Below, one piece after another: positions 32,465 to 40,489 of a stretch of DNA of 40,489 nt. The stretch lies in NCBI RefSeq assembly GCF_001635455.1, contig NZ_LWEH01000298.1, positions 1 through 40,489 on the forward strand. Reading direction: 5' to 3'. Below the pieces are notes generated by a model, which saw only the letters and a program-made list of their open reading frames with translations, was not told the DNA's origin and did not search any database. The stretch comes from Vibrio sp. HI00D65 (lineage in GTDB: Bacteria; Pseudomonadota; Gammaproteobacteria; Enterobacterales; Vibrionaceae). Every line of letters begins with the position of its first letter. Within the stretch, counting starts at the first letter, position 1. The position numbers were made by a program, and so were the translations under genes.

Positions 32465-33469
32465 ATGACCAAGCCAGGTAACATGAGTAAATTCCAATCA
32501 AACCGCTTATCCGTTGCACCCATGCTCGATTGGACTGACCGCCACTGTCGTTACTTTCACCGTTTGCTCTCTCAGCAGACCCTTCTGTACACGGAAATGG
32601 TAACAACAGGCGCGATCTTACACGGTAAGGGTGATTTCCTAGAATACAGCGAGCAAGAGCATCCACTGGCTCTTCAACTTGGTGGTTCAAATCCAGTTGA
32701 TCTTGCGGCTTGTGCCAAGCTTGCAGCTGAGCGTGGCTATGATGAAGTAAACCTTAACGTAGGTTGTCCTTCAGACCGAGTTCAAAACGGTCGCTTTGGT
32801 GCGTGCTTAATGGCGGAACCAGAACTAGTAGCCGATTGTGTATCAGCGATGCAAGAAGTCACTGATATTCCAATCACGGTGAAAACTCGCATTGGTATCG
32901 ATGAGCAAGACTCTTATGAGTTTCTGACTAAGTTTATCTCAACGGTTTCTGAAAAGGGTGGTTGTGAGCAATTCACCATTCACGCACGTAAAGCGTGGCT
33001 GAGTGGTCTGAGCCCGAAAGAGAACCGTGAAATACCACCTCTGGATTATGATCGAGCTTATCAAATCAAGAAAGACTTCTCAGATCTAGTGATCGCTGTA
33101 AACGGTGGCATCACCACATTAGAGCAGACAAAAGAACACCTTCATCACCTTGATGGCGTGATGATCGGTCGTGAGGCTTACCATAGCCCATTTATTCTGG
33201 CGGAAGTGGACCAACAAATCTTCGGCTTAGATACGCCAATCAAGAAACGCTCACAAGTTGTCGAAGAGATGTACCCGTATATAGAACGTGAGCTTTCAAA
33301 GGGGGCAAGCTTGGGACACATTTCTCGTCATATGCTCGGCCTGTTCCAAAGCATGCCGGGAGCAAGACAATGGCGTCGCTACATCAGCGAAAATGCGCAT
33401 AAGAAAGGTGCGGGTATCGAAGTCATGCAGACGGCATTGGCTAAGATTCCTAAAGAGCTGAACGTATAG
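32465..33469 (+). CDS. dusA: tRNA-dihydrouridine(20/20a) synthase DusA
   Basis: DusA is an FMN enzyme that reduces uridine to dihydrouridine at positions 20 and 20a of tRNA with NADPH. The 334-residue protein has the TIM-barrel start RLSVAPMLDWTDRHCRYFHRLLS, which is specific to DusA. The catalytic cysteine is C101 in NVGCPSDRVQNGRFGA, and the FMN-contact VNGGI and MIGREAY motifs are present. An ATG at 32483 is also possible for the start. It lies upstream of pspG, as in E. coli. In the preceding 222 bp I see only a GGAGT/ACTCC hairpin at 32402-32418 and no clear promoter. Confidence 0.95.
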   Translation: MTKPGNMSKFQSNRLSVAPMLDWTDRHCRYFHRLLSQQTLLYTEMVTTGAILHGKGDFLEYSEQEHPLALQLGGSNPVDLAACAKLAAERGYDEVNLNVGCPSDRVQNGRFGACLMAEPELVADCVSAMQEVTDIPITVKTRIGIDEQDSYEFLTKFISTVSEKGGCEQFTIHARKAWLSGLSPKENREIPPLDYDRAYQIKKDFSDLVIAVNGGITTLEQTKEHLHHLDGVMIGREAYHSPFILAEVDQQIFGLDTPIKKRSQVVEEMYPYIERELSKGASLGHISRHMLGLFQSMPGARQWRRYISENAHKKGAGIEVMQTALAKIPKELNV

Positions 33470-33515
33470 GTTAAATTCGCCATTTAAGGCTAAATTTACC
33501 ACTCTGATTTATTTG

Positions 33516-33546
33516 AAAAGCCATGCATGAGAATGTGTGGCTTTTT
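33516..33546 (+). terminator. terminator after dusA
   Basis: AAAAGCCA / TGGCTTTT plus an inner CAT/ATG stem form the hairpin, with a GAGA-type loop and a T-run. Confidence 0.85.
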
Positions 33547-33586
33547 ATTTGCATGATAAATAAGGCTTTTATTGGTTTTGGTGACT

Positions 33587-33602
33587 TGGTACAGAAGCTG
33601 CA
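33587..33602 (+). promoter_or_regulatory. sigma-54 promoter of pspG
   Basis: TGGTAC-AGAAG-CTGCA places the -24 GG and -12 GC elements with correct spacing (consensus TGGCAC-N5-TTGCA). It lies 50 bases before pspG, whose E. coli counterpart is driven by sigma-54 and PspF. Confidence 0.8.
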
Positions 33603-33651
33603 ACGTTAGGGATTAGGAAAGATAGGTCATTAACTCATTAGGGAGACCATT

Positions 33652-33873
33652 ATGTTTGAATTAATCTTTGTTCTTATTTTCGTTGCTACGCTACTTGTAA
33701 CAGGCATTACCTTTATGACGGTATTAGCGGCAACTGGAGTCGCATTAGCTGTAATGTTGCTGCTTGGTATGATGAGTGTGGTGTTTAAATTACTGCCTTG
33801 GTTGATTGTGATTGCAATCGGTGTGTGGTTTTTCAAAAACTTTGTACATAGCTCGAATCAGAGACGCTACTAA
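33652..33873 (+). CDS. pspG: phage shock protein G (PspG)
   Basis: PspG is a small inner-membrane effector of the phage-shock response to envelope stress. The 73-residue protein has two or three hydrophobic helices (about 3-24, 24-41 and 45-62) and matches E. coli PspG in the segments MFELIFVLIFVATLLVTG and FKLLPWLIVIAIGVWFFK, plus the basic end QRRY. It follows dusA, as in E. coli. A sigma-54 promoter lies upstream, and GGGAGA precedes the ATG. This suggests a Psp regulon with pspF and pspABC elsewhere in the genome. Confidence 0.9.
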   Translation: MFELIFVLIFVATLLVTGITFMTVLAATGVALAVMLLLGMMSVVFKLLPWLIVIAIGVWFFKNFVHSSNQRRY

Positions 33874-34008
33874 AGCCATGACACCGTCAAATATCGGCTT
33901 GCTGTCGGTTTATCGTTTTAGTCTTTAAGATGTGTGGTAGAATTTTTCTCAAAAATCTATGAATGTGCATACACTTAGCACAACGATATGGAATTGGAGC
34001 TATCTCAA

Positions 34009-34734
34009 ATGAATGAAATGCCATTAATTGCTTTAGTGGGAATGCTATCTTTAAGTTCAGCGGTATCTGCTGAGGAAGAGTTTTCTTACACGGCTAAAGT
34101 CGGTGCCGATATGTGGTGGGGAAGTACCAAGCTAAACGAAGCGAGACAAGACGAAGACTCTAACTCTCCTTCTGTGTATTTCGCATTTGAGCATAATGCC
34201 CCAATCCTACCAAATGCAAGATTCCGATATTCTACGGCCGATACAACATTGTTAGCATTTGATAAGTACGACTACACATTCTACTACACGTTGCTAGAGC
34301 ACAAGTTGATGAACTTCGATGCGGGTGTGACTTTTACGCAGTATGCAAACTCGCACTATAAAGATCCTTATAGTTCGAAAACGACAAGTTTTGATGAGTT
34401 GACATGGAGCTTCTATGGTAACGCAGAATTGAATGTCCCAAATACTCAGCTTGATATCATCGGTACCATGGAATTTGGTGATAGCAATGGCATTAAGAGT
34501 ACTGATTTGATGGCAGGTGTTCAGTACCGTATTTCACTGGCAGATACTAAAATAGCATTGCGTGGTGGCTATCGTGTGATTGACCTTGATTCGGACAAGT
34601 TCTTCTCTTCAGAGCTGAATAGACATTCCAATACGGACAAAGAACCTGATCCTTCGAATGAGCCAAAGCCGGGACCACCTAAATCGTTTGTAATGTTAGA
34701 TGGCTGGTTTGCTGGCGCAGAAGTGCGATTCTAA
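34009..34734 (+). CDS. outer-membrane beta-barrel protein (TIGR04219-like)
   Basis: The start at 34009 has GGAG nine bases upstream and gives a signal peptide (MNEMPLIALVGMLSLSSAVSA, cut after VSA). A longer reading frame from 33988 is not supported. The mature protein has alternating strands with aromatic residues (YTAKVGADMWWGS, VYFAFEHNAPILPNARFRYS, YDYTFYYTLLEHKLMNFDAGV, AGVQYRISLADTKIALRGGYRVIDLD) and ends with AGAEVRF, a typical beta-signal with terminal Phe. A proline-rich loop lies near 214-226. The overall pattern resembles the TIGR04219 outer-membrane family of marine gammaproteobacteria, whose role is unknown. It stands alone with its own terminator. Confidence 0.75.
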   Translation: MNEMPLIALVGMLSLSSAVSAEEEFSYTAKVGADMWWGSTKLNEARQDEDSNSPSVYFAFEHNAPILPNARFRYSTADTTLLAFDKYDYTFYYTLLEHKLMNFDAGVTFTQYANSHYKDPYSSKTTSFDELTWSFYGNAELNVPNTQLDIIGTMEFGDSNGIKSTDLMAGVQYRISLADTKIALRGGYRVIDLDSDKFFSSELNRHSNTDKEPDPSNEPKPGPPKSFVMLDGWFAGAEVRF

Positions 34735-34769
34735 GTCGACCCTAAAGAACATCTAAAACCAATTTTAAG

Positions 34770-34797
34770 AACGCCGCTTTGTTAAGTGGCGTTTTTT
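34770..34797 (+). terminator. terminator after the beta-barrel gene
   Basis: AACGCCGCTT / AAGTGGCGTT pair with a G-T pair and a 4-nt loop. A run of six T follows. Confidence 0.88.
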
Positions 34798-34956
34798 ATA
34801 TCTGTTGGTTATACCCAGCATCTTGAGGTTACTTGGGTATATATCTTTCTGGAATTAGTTAGCATATTCATCACCTTCGACCATCCTTATACAGATAGCT
34901 GATTAACGTCTATTCTTATAAGGTCTAAGGTGTTGGGTCAGAACAAGGGATGGAAT

Positions 34957-35187
34957 ATGACACTCAATGAATTACGAAATTTATATCGAGAAAATTTGTT
35001 AGTTGAAGCCATCATAGAGCCCTCAATACAAGAAGGGTCTTGGGTTGTGGAGTTTCGCCATATGGGAGGCGGCTTTGTTCTGCTTACTGATGTCCATGGT
35101 GAGGAGTGTCATTACGCAGATTTAGACCTAGCATCTAAGTCGGCAATGGCGGTGGGCTTTCAACAAGTTCGTATTGAAAACCAGTAG
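34957..35187 (+). CDS. small conserved-looking protein of unknown function
   Basis: This 76-residue soluble protein starts MTLNELRNLYRENLLVEAII. The ATG at 34957 has AAGGGATGG just upstream, so I prefer it to the earlier in-frame ATG at 34930. The mix of predicted helix at the start, several beta strands (SWVVEFRHMGGGFVLLTD, EECHYADLD) and a helix at the end looks like a small folded domain. I do not recognise a family with certainty. It lies 123 bp before cysJ in the same direction and could be transcribed with it, but no link to sulfur metabolism is visible in the sequence. Confidence 0.7.
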   Translation: MTLNELRNLYRENLLVEAIIEPSIQEGSWVVEFRHMGGGFVLLTDVHGEECHYADLDLASKSAMAVGFQQVRIENQ

Positions 35188-35310
35188 CCCATTTACCCAT
35201 TCAATCGCTTTTTACTTCCAAAAAGTTATAAAACATACTTTTCTATTCTTTCTTGTTATTAAAAGGAGTGGTTAATCTATCGTCACGCAATGATTAGGGA
35301 TGTCGTGACC

Positions 35311-37176
35311 ATGTCTTTAAATAAGAAAGAGTCTTCACAAAATAATAATGCACAGTCTGGGGCGAACGAGCTGCCTGGATTAGCCGCACCGCTTAATGAC
35401 CAACAACTGGGTCATCTTCAACAAACTGTTTCCGAATTATCTTCTCAGCAACTGGCATGGGTCAGTGGTTACCTATGGGGGGTGAGCCAAGCTCAACCTG
35501 TGGGCGCAGCCGCACCGATCACTCAGGCAGCTGCGGCGGTTGCTGCAAAACCTGCTGGCAAGCTCAGCATTATCTTTGCTTCTCAAACCGGTAATGCGAA
35601 AGGTGTCGCTGAATCACTAGAGGCAGAAGCAAAAGCCCTAGGCATCGCTGTCGAGCTTTTCGATGCCAGTGATTACAAAGGCAAGAACTTAGCTAAAGAG
35701 ACGCACGTCATTTTCGTGGCTTCAACTAATGGCGAGGGTGAAGCGCCAGATAACGCGATTGAGCTGCACGAATTCCTACAATCAAAGAAAGCGCCGAAGC
35801 TATCAAACTTACAATATGGCGTGATTGGTCTGGGCGACTCAAGCTACGAGTTTTTCTGCCAAACGGCGAAAGACTTCGATAACTTCCTATCTAAGCTTGG
35901 TGCTAAATCATTTGTTGACCGTCTTGACTGTGACGTGGATTACGAAGCGGCAGCAACAGAGTGGCGTACTAAAGCTCTATCACAAGTACAAGAAACACTG
36001 TCGACGGGCGCTGAAGCCGAGGTAGTTCAATTACCAGTAGGTCAAGCCGCTGCTGGCCATTCACAGTACACCAAACAAAACCCATACACCGCAACATTGC
36101 TAACAAGCCAAAAGATCACGGGTCGTGATTCGGGTAAAGATGTTCGTCATATCGAGATTGATCTGGATGAGTCCGGTATTACTTATCAACCGGGTGACGC
36201 ATTGGGTGTGTGGTATGAAAACAGTTCAGAATTGGCGAATCAGATTCTTGCTAAGCTTGGGCTCTCTGGTATCGAGAGCGTAGATGTGGATGGTGAAAAC
36301 CTTTCTATCCATAGTGCTTTAGTGAGTAAGTTCGAGATCACGGCTTCAAACCCTCAACTTGTTACTAAGTTTGCTGAGCTATCTGGCAGTAAGAAACTGT
36401 TAAAGCTGGTGGAAGATAAAGACAAGCTTCGTGAATACGCGGGCAACACGCAAATTGTTGATGTATTAGCTGAGAAGAAAACCAAATTATCGGCTGATGA
36501 GCTTTTAGGTCTGTTGCGTAAGCTTACACCACGTCTTTACTCAATCGCATCTAGCCAAGCTGAAGTGGATGAAGAAGTTCACCTAACGGTTGGCTTGGTT
36601 GAATACCAAAAAGGTGAAGAGTCTCGTTTAGGTGGAGCATCAAGTTTCCTAGCTCAGCGTATAGAGGAAGGTGGTGAAGTGAAGGTGTTCGTAGAGAACA
36701 ATAATAACTTTAAGCTACCACAAGACGACAATACTCCAATCATTATGGTCGGTCCGGGTACTGGCATCGCACCATTCCGCAGCTTTGTTCAAGAGCGCGA
36801 AAACACAGATGCTCAAGGTAAGAGCTGGCTGTTCTTTGGTGATCGTACCTTTACTCAAGACTTCCTATACCAAGTTGAATGGCAGAAGTACCTCAAATCT
36901 GGTGCGCTAACTAAGCTAGATGTTGCTTTTAGCCGAGACCAAAAAGAGAAAGTGTATGTGCAAGACCGCTTAATCGAGCAGGCAGAGCAAGTATGGCAAT
37001 GGCTACAAGAAGGTGCGTACTTCTATGTGTGTGGCGACGCGACTCGAATGGCGAAAGACGTACATGAAGCGCTAGTGACGATTGCTGAAAAGCAGGGCAA
37101 TCAAAGCCGAGAACAGGCTGAACAATATATTAATGATTTACGTAAAGCGAAACGTTACCAAAGGGATGTGTACTAA
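35311..37176 (+). CDS. cysJ: sulfite reductase (NADPH) flavoprotein alpha subunit CysJ
   Basis: CysJ passes electrons from NADPH through FAD and FMN to the CysI hemoprotein in assimilatory sulfite reduction. I placed the start at 35311 (MSLNKKESSQNN). An in-frame ATG at 35290 adds seven residues, and neither start has an ideal ribosome binding site. The domain order is the conserved N-terminal LNDQQLGHLQQTVSELSSQQLAWVSGYLWG, an Ala-rich linker, the flavodoxin domain (IIFASQTGNAKGVAE, GLGDSSYEFFC), the FAD domain (PRLYSIASSQAEVDEEVHLTVG) and the NADP-binding GPGTGIAPFRSFVQ. The end KRYQRDVY is typical. It overlaps cysI by one base, so translation is coupled. Confidence 0.95.
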   Translation: MSLNKKESSQNNNAQSGANELPGLAAPLNDQQLGHLQQTVSELSSQQLAWVSGYLWGVSQAQPVGAAAPITQAAAAVAAKPAGKLSIIFASQTGNAKGVAESLEAEAKALGIAVELFDASDYKGKNLAKETHVIFVASTNGEGEAPDNAIELHEFLQSKKAPKLSNLQYGVIGLGDSSYEFFCQTAKDFDNFLSKLGAKSFVDRLDCDVDYEAAATEWRTKALSQVQETLSTGAEAEVVQLPVGQAAAGHSQYTKQNPYTATLLTSQKITGRDSGKDVRHIEIDLDESGITYQPGDALGVWYENSSELANQILAKLGLSGIESVDVDGENLSIHSALVSKFEITASNPQLVTKFAELSGSKKLLKLVEDKDKLREYAGNTQIVDVLAEKKTKLSADELLGLLRKLTPRLYSIASSQAEVDEEVHLTVGLVEYQKGEESRLGGASSFLAQRIEEGGEVKVFVENNNNFKLPQDDNTPIIMVGPGTGIAPFRSFVQERENTDAQGKSWLFFGDRTFTQDFLYQVEWQKYLKSGALTKLDVAFSRDQKEKVYVQDRLIEQAEQVWQWLQEGAYFYVCGDATRMAKDVHEALVTIAEKQGNQSREQAEQYINDLRKAKRYQRDVY

Positions 37177-38903
37177 TGAGCAAGCAAGTAATAGAGCAAG
37201 AAGTGCTAGGCCAAGTACTTGGTCCATTGGCTGACAATGAACGTCTAAAGCGTGAGAGTAATAACCTGCGCGGTACGATAGAACAGGACTTACAAGATCG
37301 TATCACCGGCGGCTTTACAGCAGATAACTTTCAACTGATTCGTTTCCACGGCATGTACCAACAAGATGACCGTGATATTCGTAACGAACGTGTTAAGCAA
37401 AAGCTAGAGCCTCTACATAATGTTATGCTTCGTGCGCGTATGCCTGGTGGCATCATTACTCCTAAGCAGTGGCTAGCAATAGATAAGTTTGCTGATGAAA
37501 GTACGTCTTATGGTTCAATCCGTTTAACGACCCGTCAAACGTTTCAGTTTCACGGTGTGTTAAAACCAAATATCAAGCTGATGCACCAAACGCTAAATAG
37601 CATTGGTATTGATTCAATTGCGACAGCGGGTGATGTAAACCGAAACGTTTTGTGTACGACAAACCCTATTGAATCTGAACTTCACCAAGAAGCCTATGAG
37701 TGGGCGAAGAAGATCAGTGAACACCTACTTCCTAAAACTCGTGCTTATGCTGAGATCTGGCTTGATGGCGAGAAATTAGAAACAACCGATGATGAGCCAA
37801 TCTTAGGTAATAATTATCTACCGCGTAAATTTAAGACAACAGTTGTGGTTCCACCACAAAATGACGTTGACGTTCACGCTAATGACCTTAACTTTGTCGC
37901 CATCGCTGAAGGTGGAAAGCTGGTGGGCTTCAACGTGTTAGTCGGTGGCGGCTTAGCAATGACACACGGTGATACCTCTACTTATGCTCGTAAAGCTGAC
38001 GACTTTGGTTTTGTGCCACTAGAAAATACGTTAGATGTTGCGGCAGCGGTTGTTACCACACAGCGTGACTGGGGTAACCGCTCAAACCGTAAAAATGCAA
38101 AAACTAAGTACACACTAGACCGTGTAGGTATTGATGTGTTCAAAGCGGAAGTTGAAAAGCGCGCGGGTGTAAAGTTCTCGGAAAGTCGCTCTTATGAATT
38201 CACAGAGCGTGGTGATCGTATCGGCTGGGTTGAAGGCATTGATGGTAAGCACCACTTAGCGCTGTTTATTGAAAATGGTCGCTTGCTTGATTTTCCAGGT
38301 AAAGCATTGAAAACCGGTGTCGCAGAAATTGCTAAGATCCACAAAGGCGATTTCCGTATGACTGCAAACCAAAACTTAATTGTTGCTGGTGTCCCAAAGA
38401 GCCAGAAAGCAAAAATTGAGAAGCTAGCTCGTCAATATGGTTTGATGGATGACGCGGTAAGTGAACAGCGTAAAAACTCGATGGCGTGTGTGGCTTTTCC
38501 TACTTGTCCGCTAGCGATGGCAGAGGCCGAACGTTTTCTTCCTGAGTTTGTTACTGATGTTGAGGGGATTCTTAAGAAGCATGGATTACCGGAAGACGAT
38601 AACATTATCCTTCGTGTAACCGGTTGTCCAAATGGCTGTGGCCGTGCAATGTTGGCTGAGCTTGGTTTAGTAGGAAAAGCGCCAGGTCGTTATAATATGC
38701 ATTTAGGTGGCAATAAAGCCGGTACTCGCATTCCTAAGATGTATAAAGAAAACATCACATCAGCTCAAATCTTAGAAGAGATTGATTTGCTGGTGGGGCG
38801 TTGGGCTGCAGAACGAGAAGACAACGAAGGGTTCGGTGATTTCACAATCCGAGCTGGCATCATCCAAGAGGTGATCATTTCAAAGAGGGATCTGCATGCA
38901 TAA
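37176..38903 (+). CDS. cysI: sulfite reductase (NADPH) hemoprotein beta subunit CysI
   Basis: CysI carries siroheme and a 4Fe-4S cluster and reduces sulfite to sulfide in six one-electron steps. The 575-residue protein has the four cluster cysteines in ACVAFPTCPLAMAEAERF and RVTGCPNGCGRAM. Siroheme-binding arginines lie in RLTTRQTFQFHG and neighbouring segments. The N-terminal SNNLRGTIEQDL is typical. It overlaps cysJ by one base and cysH by eight, so the three genes form a tight operon. Confidence 0.97.
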   Translation: MSKQVIEQEVLGQVLGPLADNERLKRESNNLRGTIEQDLQDRITGGFTADNFQLIRFHGMYQQDDRDIRNERVKQKLEPLHNVMLRARMPGGIITPKQWLAIDKFADESTSYGSIRLTTRQTFQFHGVLKPNIKLMHQTLNSIGIDSIATAGDVNRNVLCTTNPIESELHQEAYEWAKKISEHLLPKTRAYAEIWLDGEKLETTDDEPILGNNYLPRKFKTTVVVPPQNDVDVHANDLNFVAIAEGGKLVGFNVLVGGGLAMTHGDTSTYARKADDFGFVPLENTLDVAAAVVTTQRDWGNRSNRKNAKTKYTLDRVGIDVFKAEVEKRAGVKFSESRSYEFTERGDRIGWVEGIDGKHHLALFIENGRLLDFPGKALKTGVAEIAKIHKGDFRMTANQNLIVAGVPKSQKAKIEKLARQYGLMDDAVSEQRKNSMACVAFPTCPLAMAEAERFLPEFVTDVEGILKKHGLPEDDNIILRVTGCPNGCGRAMLAELGLVGKAPGRYNMHLGGNKAGTRIPKMYKENITSAQILEEIDLLVGRWAAEREDNEGFGDFTIRAGIIQEVIISKRDLHA

Positions 38904-39672
38904 TTCTGTCGCTTCAAAATTGAAGTTAGCAGAACTGCTCGCACTGACCAAGACGGAGCAGGTACTTCTTCTTGGGAAGATTAATGCAGAGTTAGAACAG
39001 CTAACCGCTCTAGAAAGAGTGAAATGGGCACTAGAAAACTTAGAAGGGACACATGTTGTGTCTTCAAGCTTCGGAATCCAAGCGGCACTCATGCTGCACT
39101 TAGTCACTCAGGCAAAGCCGGATATTCCAGTTATCCTTACCGATACCGGGTATCTATTTCCAGAAACCTATCGTTTTATAGATGAGTTGAGCCAGAAGCT
39201 CACCTTAAACCTACAAGTATTTCGTGCTCAGCAAAGTCCTAATTGGCAAGAAGCGCAATATGGGAAACTGTGGGAGCAAGGATTAGAGGGTATCGAGAAG
39301 TTCAACAAGCTAAATAAAGTCGAACCGATGAGAAGGGCGTTAGATGAACTTGAAGCTGGTACTTGGTTCTCAGGGTTGAGAAGAGAGCAATCCCAATCAC
39401 GTGCAAACTTAGCAATATTGTCTATCCAAAATGGTGTATTTAAGTTCTTACCTATAATTGATTGGACCAATAAAGATGTTCACTACTACTTGGAAGAGTA
39501 CGGTTTGAGTTACCACCCGCTTCGAGAACAGGGCTACCTTTCAGTTGGAGATACACATACAACGACCAAGTGGGAGCCAGGTATGACAGAAGAAGAAACC
39601 CGCTTTAACGGGTTAAAGCGAGAATGTGGGCTTCATGAAGACGATGGCGAACAAGATGGCTCTGGTATTTAG
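38896..39672 (+). CDS. cysH: phosphoadenosine phosphosulfate reductase CysH
   Basis: CysH reduces PAPS to sulfite with thioredoxin and supplies the substrate for CysJI. The 258-residue protein has the PAPS-binding SSFGIQAALMLHL loop and the LTDTGYLFPETY motif. The GLRREQSQSRA segment and the catalytic cysteine C244 in ECGLH near the C-terminus are present. It lacks the extra cysteine pairs of the 4Fe-4S APS reductases, so it is the PAPS-specific type. It closes the cysJIH operon, with a terminator 15 bases after its stop. Confidence 0.97.
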   Translation: MHNSVASKLKLAELLALTKTEQVLLLGKINAELEQLTALERVKWALENLEGTHVVSSSFGIQAALMLHLVTQAKPDIPVILTDTGYLFPETYRFIDELSQKLTLNLQVFRAQQSPNWQEAQYGKLWEQGLEGIEKFNKLNKVEPMRRALDELEAGTWFSGLRREQSQSRANLAILSIQNGVFKFLPIIDWTNKDVHYYLEEYGLSYHPLREQGYLSVGDTHTTTKWEPGMTEEETRFNGLKRECGLHEDDGEQDGSGI

Positions 39673-39686
39673 GAGTATTGCTGATT

Positions 39687-39713
39687 AAAAAGCTGCTTTA
39701 GGGCAGCTTTTTT
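39687..39713 (+). terminator. terminator of cysJIH
   Basis: AAAAAGCTGC / GCAGCTTTTTT pair with a 6-nt loop. The 3' arm runs into the T-tract. Confidence 0.9.
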
Positions 39714-39741
39714 GCTTTTCTGGGGGCAAAAAAGCAACGTC

Positions 39742-39750
39742 TGTGGATAA
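39742..39750 (-). promoter_or_regulatory. perfect DnaA box upstream of the rRNA operon
   Basis: TGTGGATAA is the complement of TTATCCACA. It lies about 260 bases upstream of the rrn promoter. A single box may occur by chance in a window of this size. The remaining DNA from 39751 to 39960 shows nothing else I can support. Confidence 0.4.
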
Positions 39751-39977
39751 CTCTGTGATTAGTTTGTAGGTACTTTGTAGTTAAACTTGCATAAATAGGT
39801 TCTTGGTGGTTTATCCATCATGTAACCCTTATTTTTGCATTTTTCTTAAATAAACACTTGCCAATATGAGCGACATCTCTATAATGCCGCCTCACTGACA
39901 CGGCAGGCGCCATAAGGCTTCAGCAAAGAATGTTGGTTAGGCAACTAGCTTCAAGCGATTATTCGCTTCTACTTTTA

Positions 39978-40033
39978 GAAAGTAGAAATTAATTTTCAAA
40001 AGTGTTTGACACTGAAGATTAAGTCGCTAGAAT
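39978..40033 (+). promoter_or_regulatory. rrn promoter with UP element
   Basis: A perfect -35 TTGACA (40006-40011) and -10 TAGAAT (40028-40033) are separated by the 16 bp usual for rrn P1 promoters. An A/T-rich UP element lies directly upstream (about 39978-40004). The short GC-containing segment after the -10 (AGCCGAC) would make initiation sensitive to ppGpp. Confidence 0.88.
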
Positions 40034-40042
40034 AGCCGACTC

Positions 40043-40090
40043 TTCCGAAGTGATGTAAGTCACAACGAAGAGAAGTTCTTTAACAATTTA
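40043..40090 (+). promoter_or_regulatory. rRNA antitermination leader (boxB-like hairpin and boxA)
   Basis: The hairpin GTGA-TGTAAG-TCAC, flanked by TTC/GAA pairs, resembles boxB. It is followed by GTTCTTTAACAA (40075-40086), matching the boxA core that recruits NusB/S10. The leader continues to the 16S start at 40292 without an ORF. Confidence 0.75.
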
Positions 40091-40291
40091 AACCTATCAA
40101 TCTGTGTGGGCACTCGTTGATGAATATCAAAATTGATTCTTAGGAATCACATTGATTTCAATGAACTGAGTGACCAATCGATAATTTATTATCGGCACAG
40201 TCAATTCATTATCATTCTGTTGGAATGGTAATAGCTTTAGAATTACTTTTTGTAGTTTTAAAGTCAGTATTCGTTGAGTCACCAAAATCTT

Positions 40292-40489
40292 AAATTGAAG
40301 AGTTTGATCATGGCTCAGATTGAACGCTGGCGGCAGGCCTAACACATGCAAGTCGAGCGGAAACGAGTTATCTGAACCTTCGGGGAACGATAACGGCGTC
40401 GAGCGGCGGACGGGTGAGTAATGCCTAGGAAATTGCCTTGATGTGGGGGATAACCATTGGAAACGATGGCTAATACCGCATAATGCCTA
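40292..40489 (+). rRNA. rrs: 16S ribosomal RNA, 5' part
   Basis: The sequence from AAATTGAAGAGTTTGATC onward is the standard bacterial 16S 5' end, including the universal 27F priming region and the ACACATGCAAGTCGAGCGG segment. The V1 loop and the CGGACGGGTGAGTAATGCCTAGG text are Vibrio-like. The gene is cut by the window end after 198 bases. Confidence 0.98.

Noticed and set aside
32151..32690. 179-codon open frame on the minus strand between the 428-residue gene and dusA
   Set aside because: It overlaps both real genes antisense, and its reading is low in conserved-looking segments.

Overview
The window reads as a piece of the main chromosome of a marine Vibrio, most like the V. splendidus group. 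The evidence is a sodium-driven polar flagellum gene (motX), an AmiB amidase with three LysM domains, protein sequences close to known Vibrio proteins, moderate GC content, and gene blocks (queG-tsaE-amiB-mutL-miaA-hfq-hflX-hflK-hflC-yjeT-purA; rnr-rlmB; rpsF-rpsR-rplI; dnaB-alr; dusA-pspG; cysJIH) whose order is shared with other gammaproteobacteria. No prophage, insertion sequence, integron or CRISPR array was seen. Most of the window is core genome.

Layout. 1-493: end of a tRNA cluster with one initiator tRNA-Met, one intact tRNA-Gly and two broken tRNA-Gly remnants, closed by a terminator. 494-965: AT-rich non-coding DNA with two perfect inverted DnaA boxes and further near-matches, at the position where E. 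coli keeps the DnaA-inactivating locus datA. 966-11873: queG on the minus strand, then a plus-strand block for tRNA modification (tsaE, miaA), septal wall cleavage (amiB), mismatch repair (mutL), RNA chaperoning (hfq), ribosome rescue (hflX) and FtsH control (hflK, hflC). 12088-14688: yjeT, purA and motX, the last behind a clear FliA (sigma-28) promoter. 14816-16225: an exported deaminase-like amidohydrolase. 16475-21619: rnr, rlmB, a strongly palindromic 263-bp non-coding element, and rpsF-rpsR-rplI with a structured leader and no priB. 21813-27913: a DUF481 outer-membrane protein, dnaB-alr, yjbQ and pgi. 28055-28992: a zur-cheX pair.

29393-32242 is the most unusual part. A promoter drives a long leader RNA that carries a 19-codon ORF with a strong ribosome binding site, then an mgtE-type magnesium transporter gene, then a 428-residue two-pass membrane protein that I do not recognise. 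It sits between zur and dusA and looks like an accessory magnesium-responsive unit.

32465-39672: dusA, pspG behind a sigma-54 promoter, an outer-membrane beta-barrel protein, a small conserved-looking protein, and the assimilatory sulfate reduction operon cysJIH. 39714-40489: the promoter, leader and first 198 bases of a 16S rRNA gene, so an rrn operon leaves the window at its right end.

All assignments come from reading the sequence and from remembered family features. No database search was possible. Statements about gene order in E. coli or V. cholerae are from memory.
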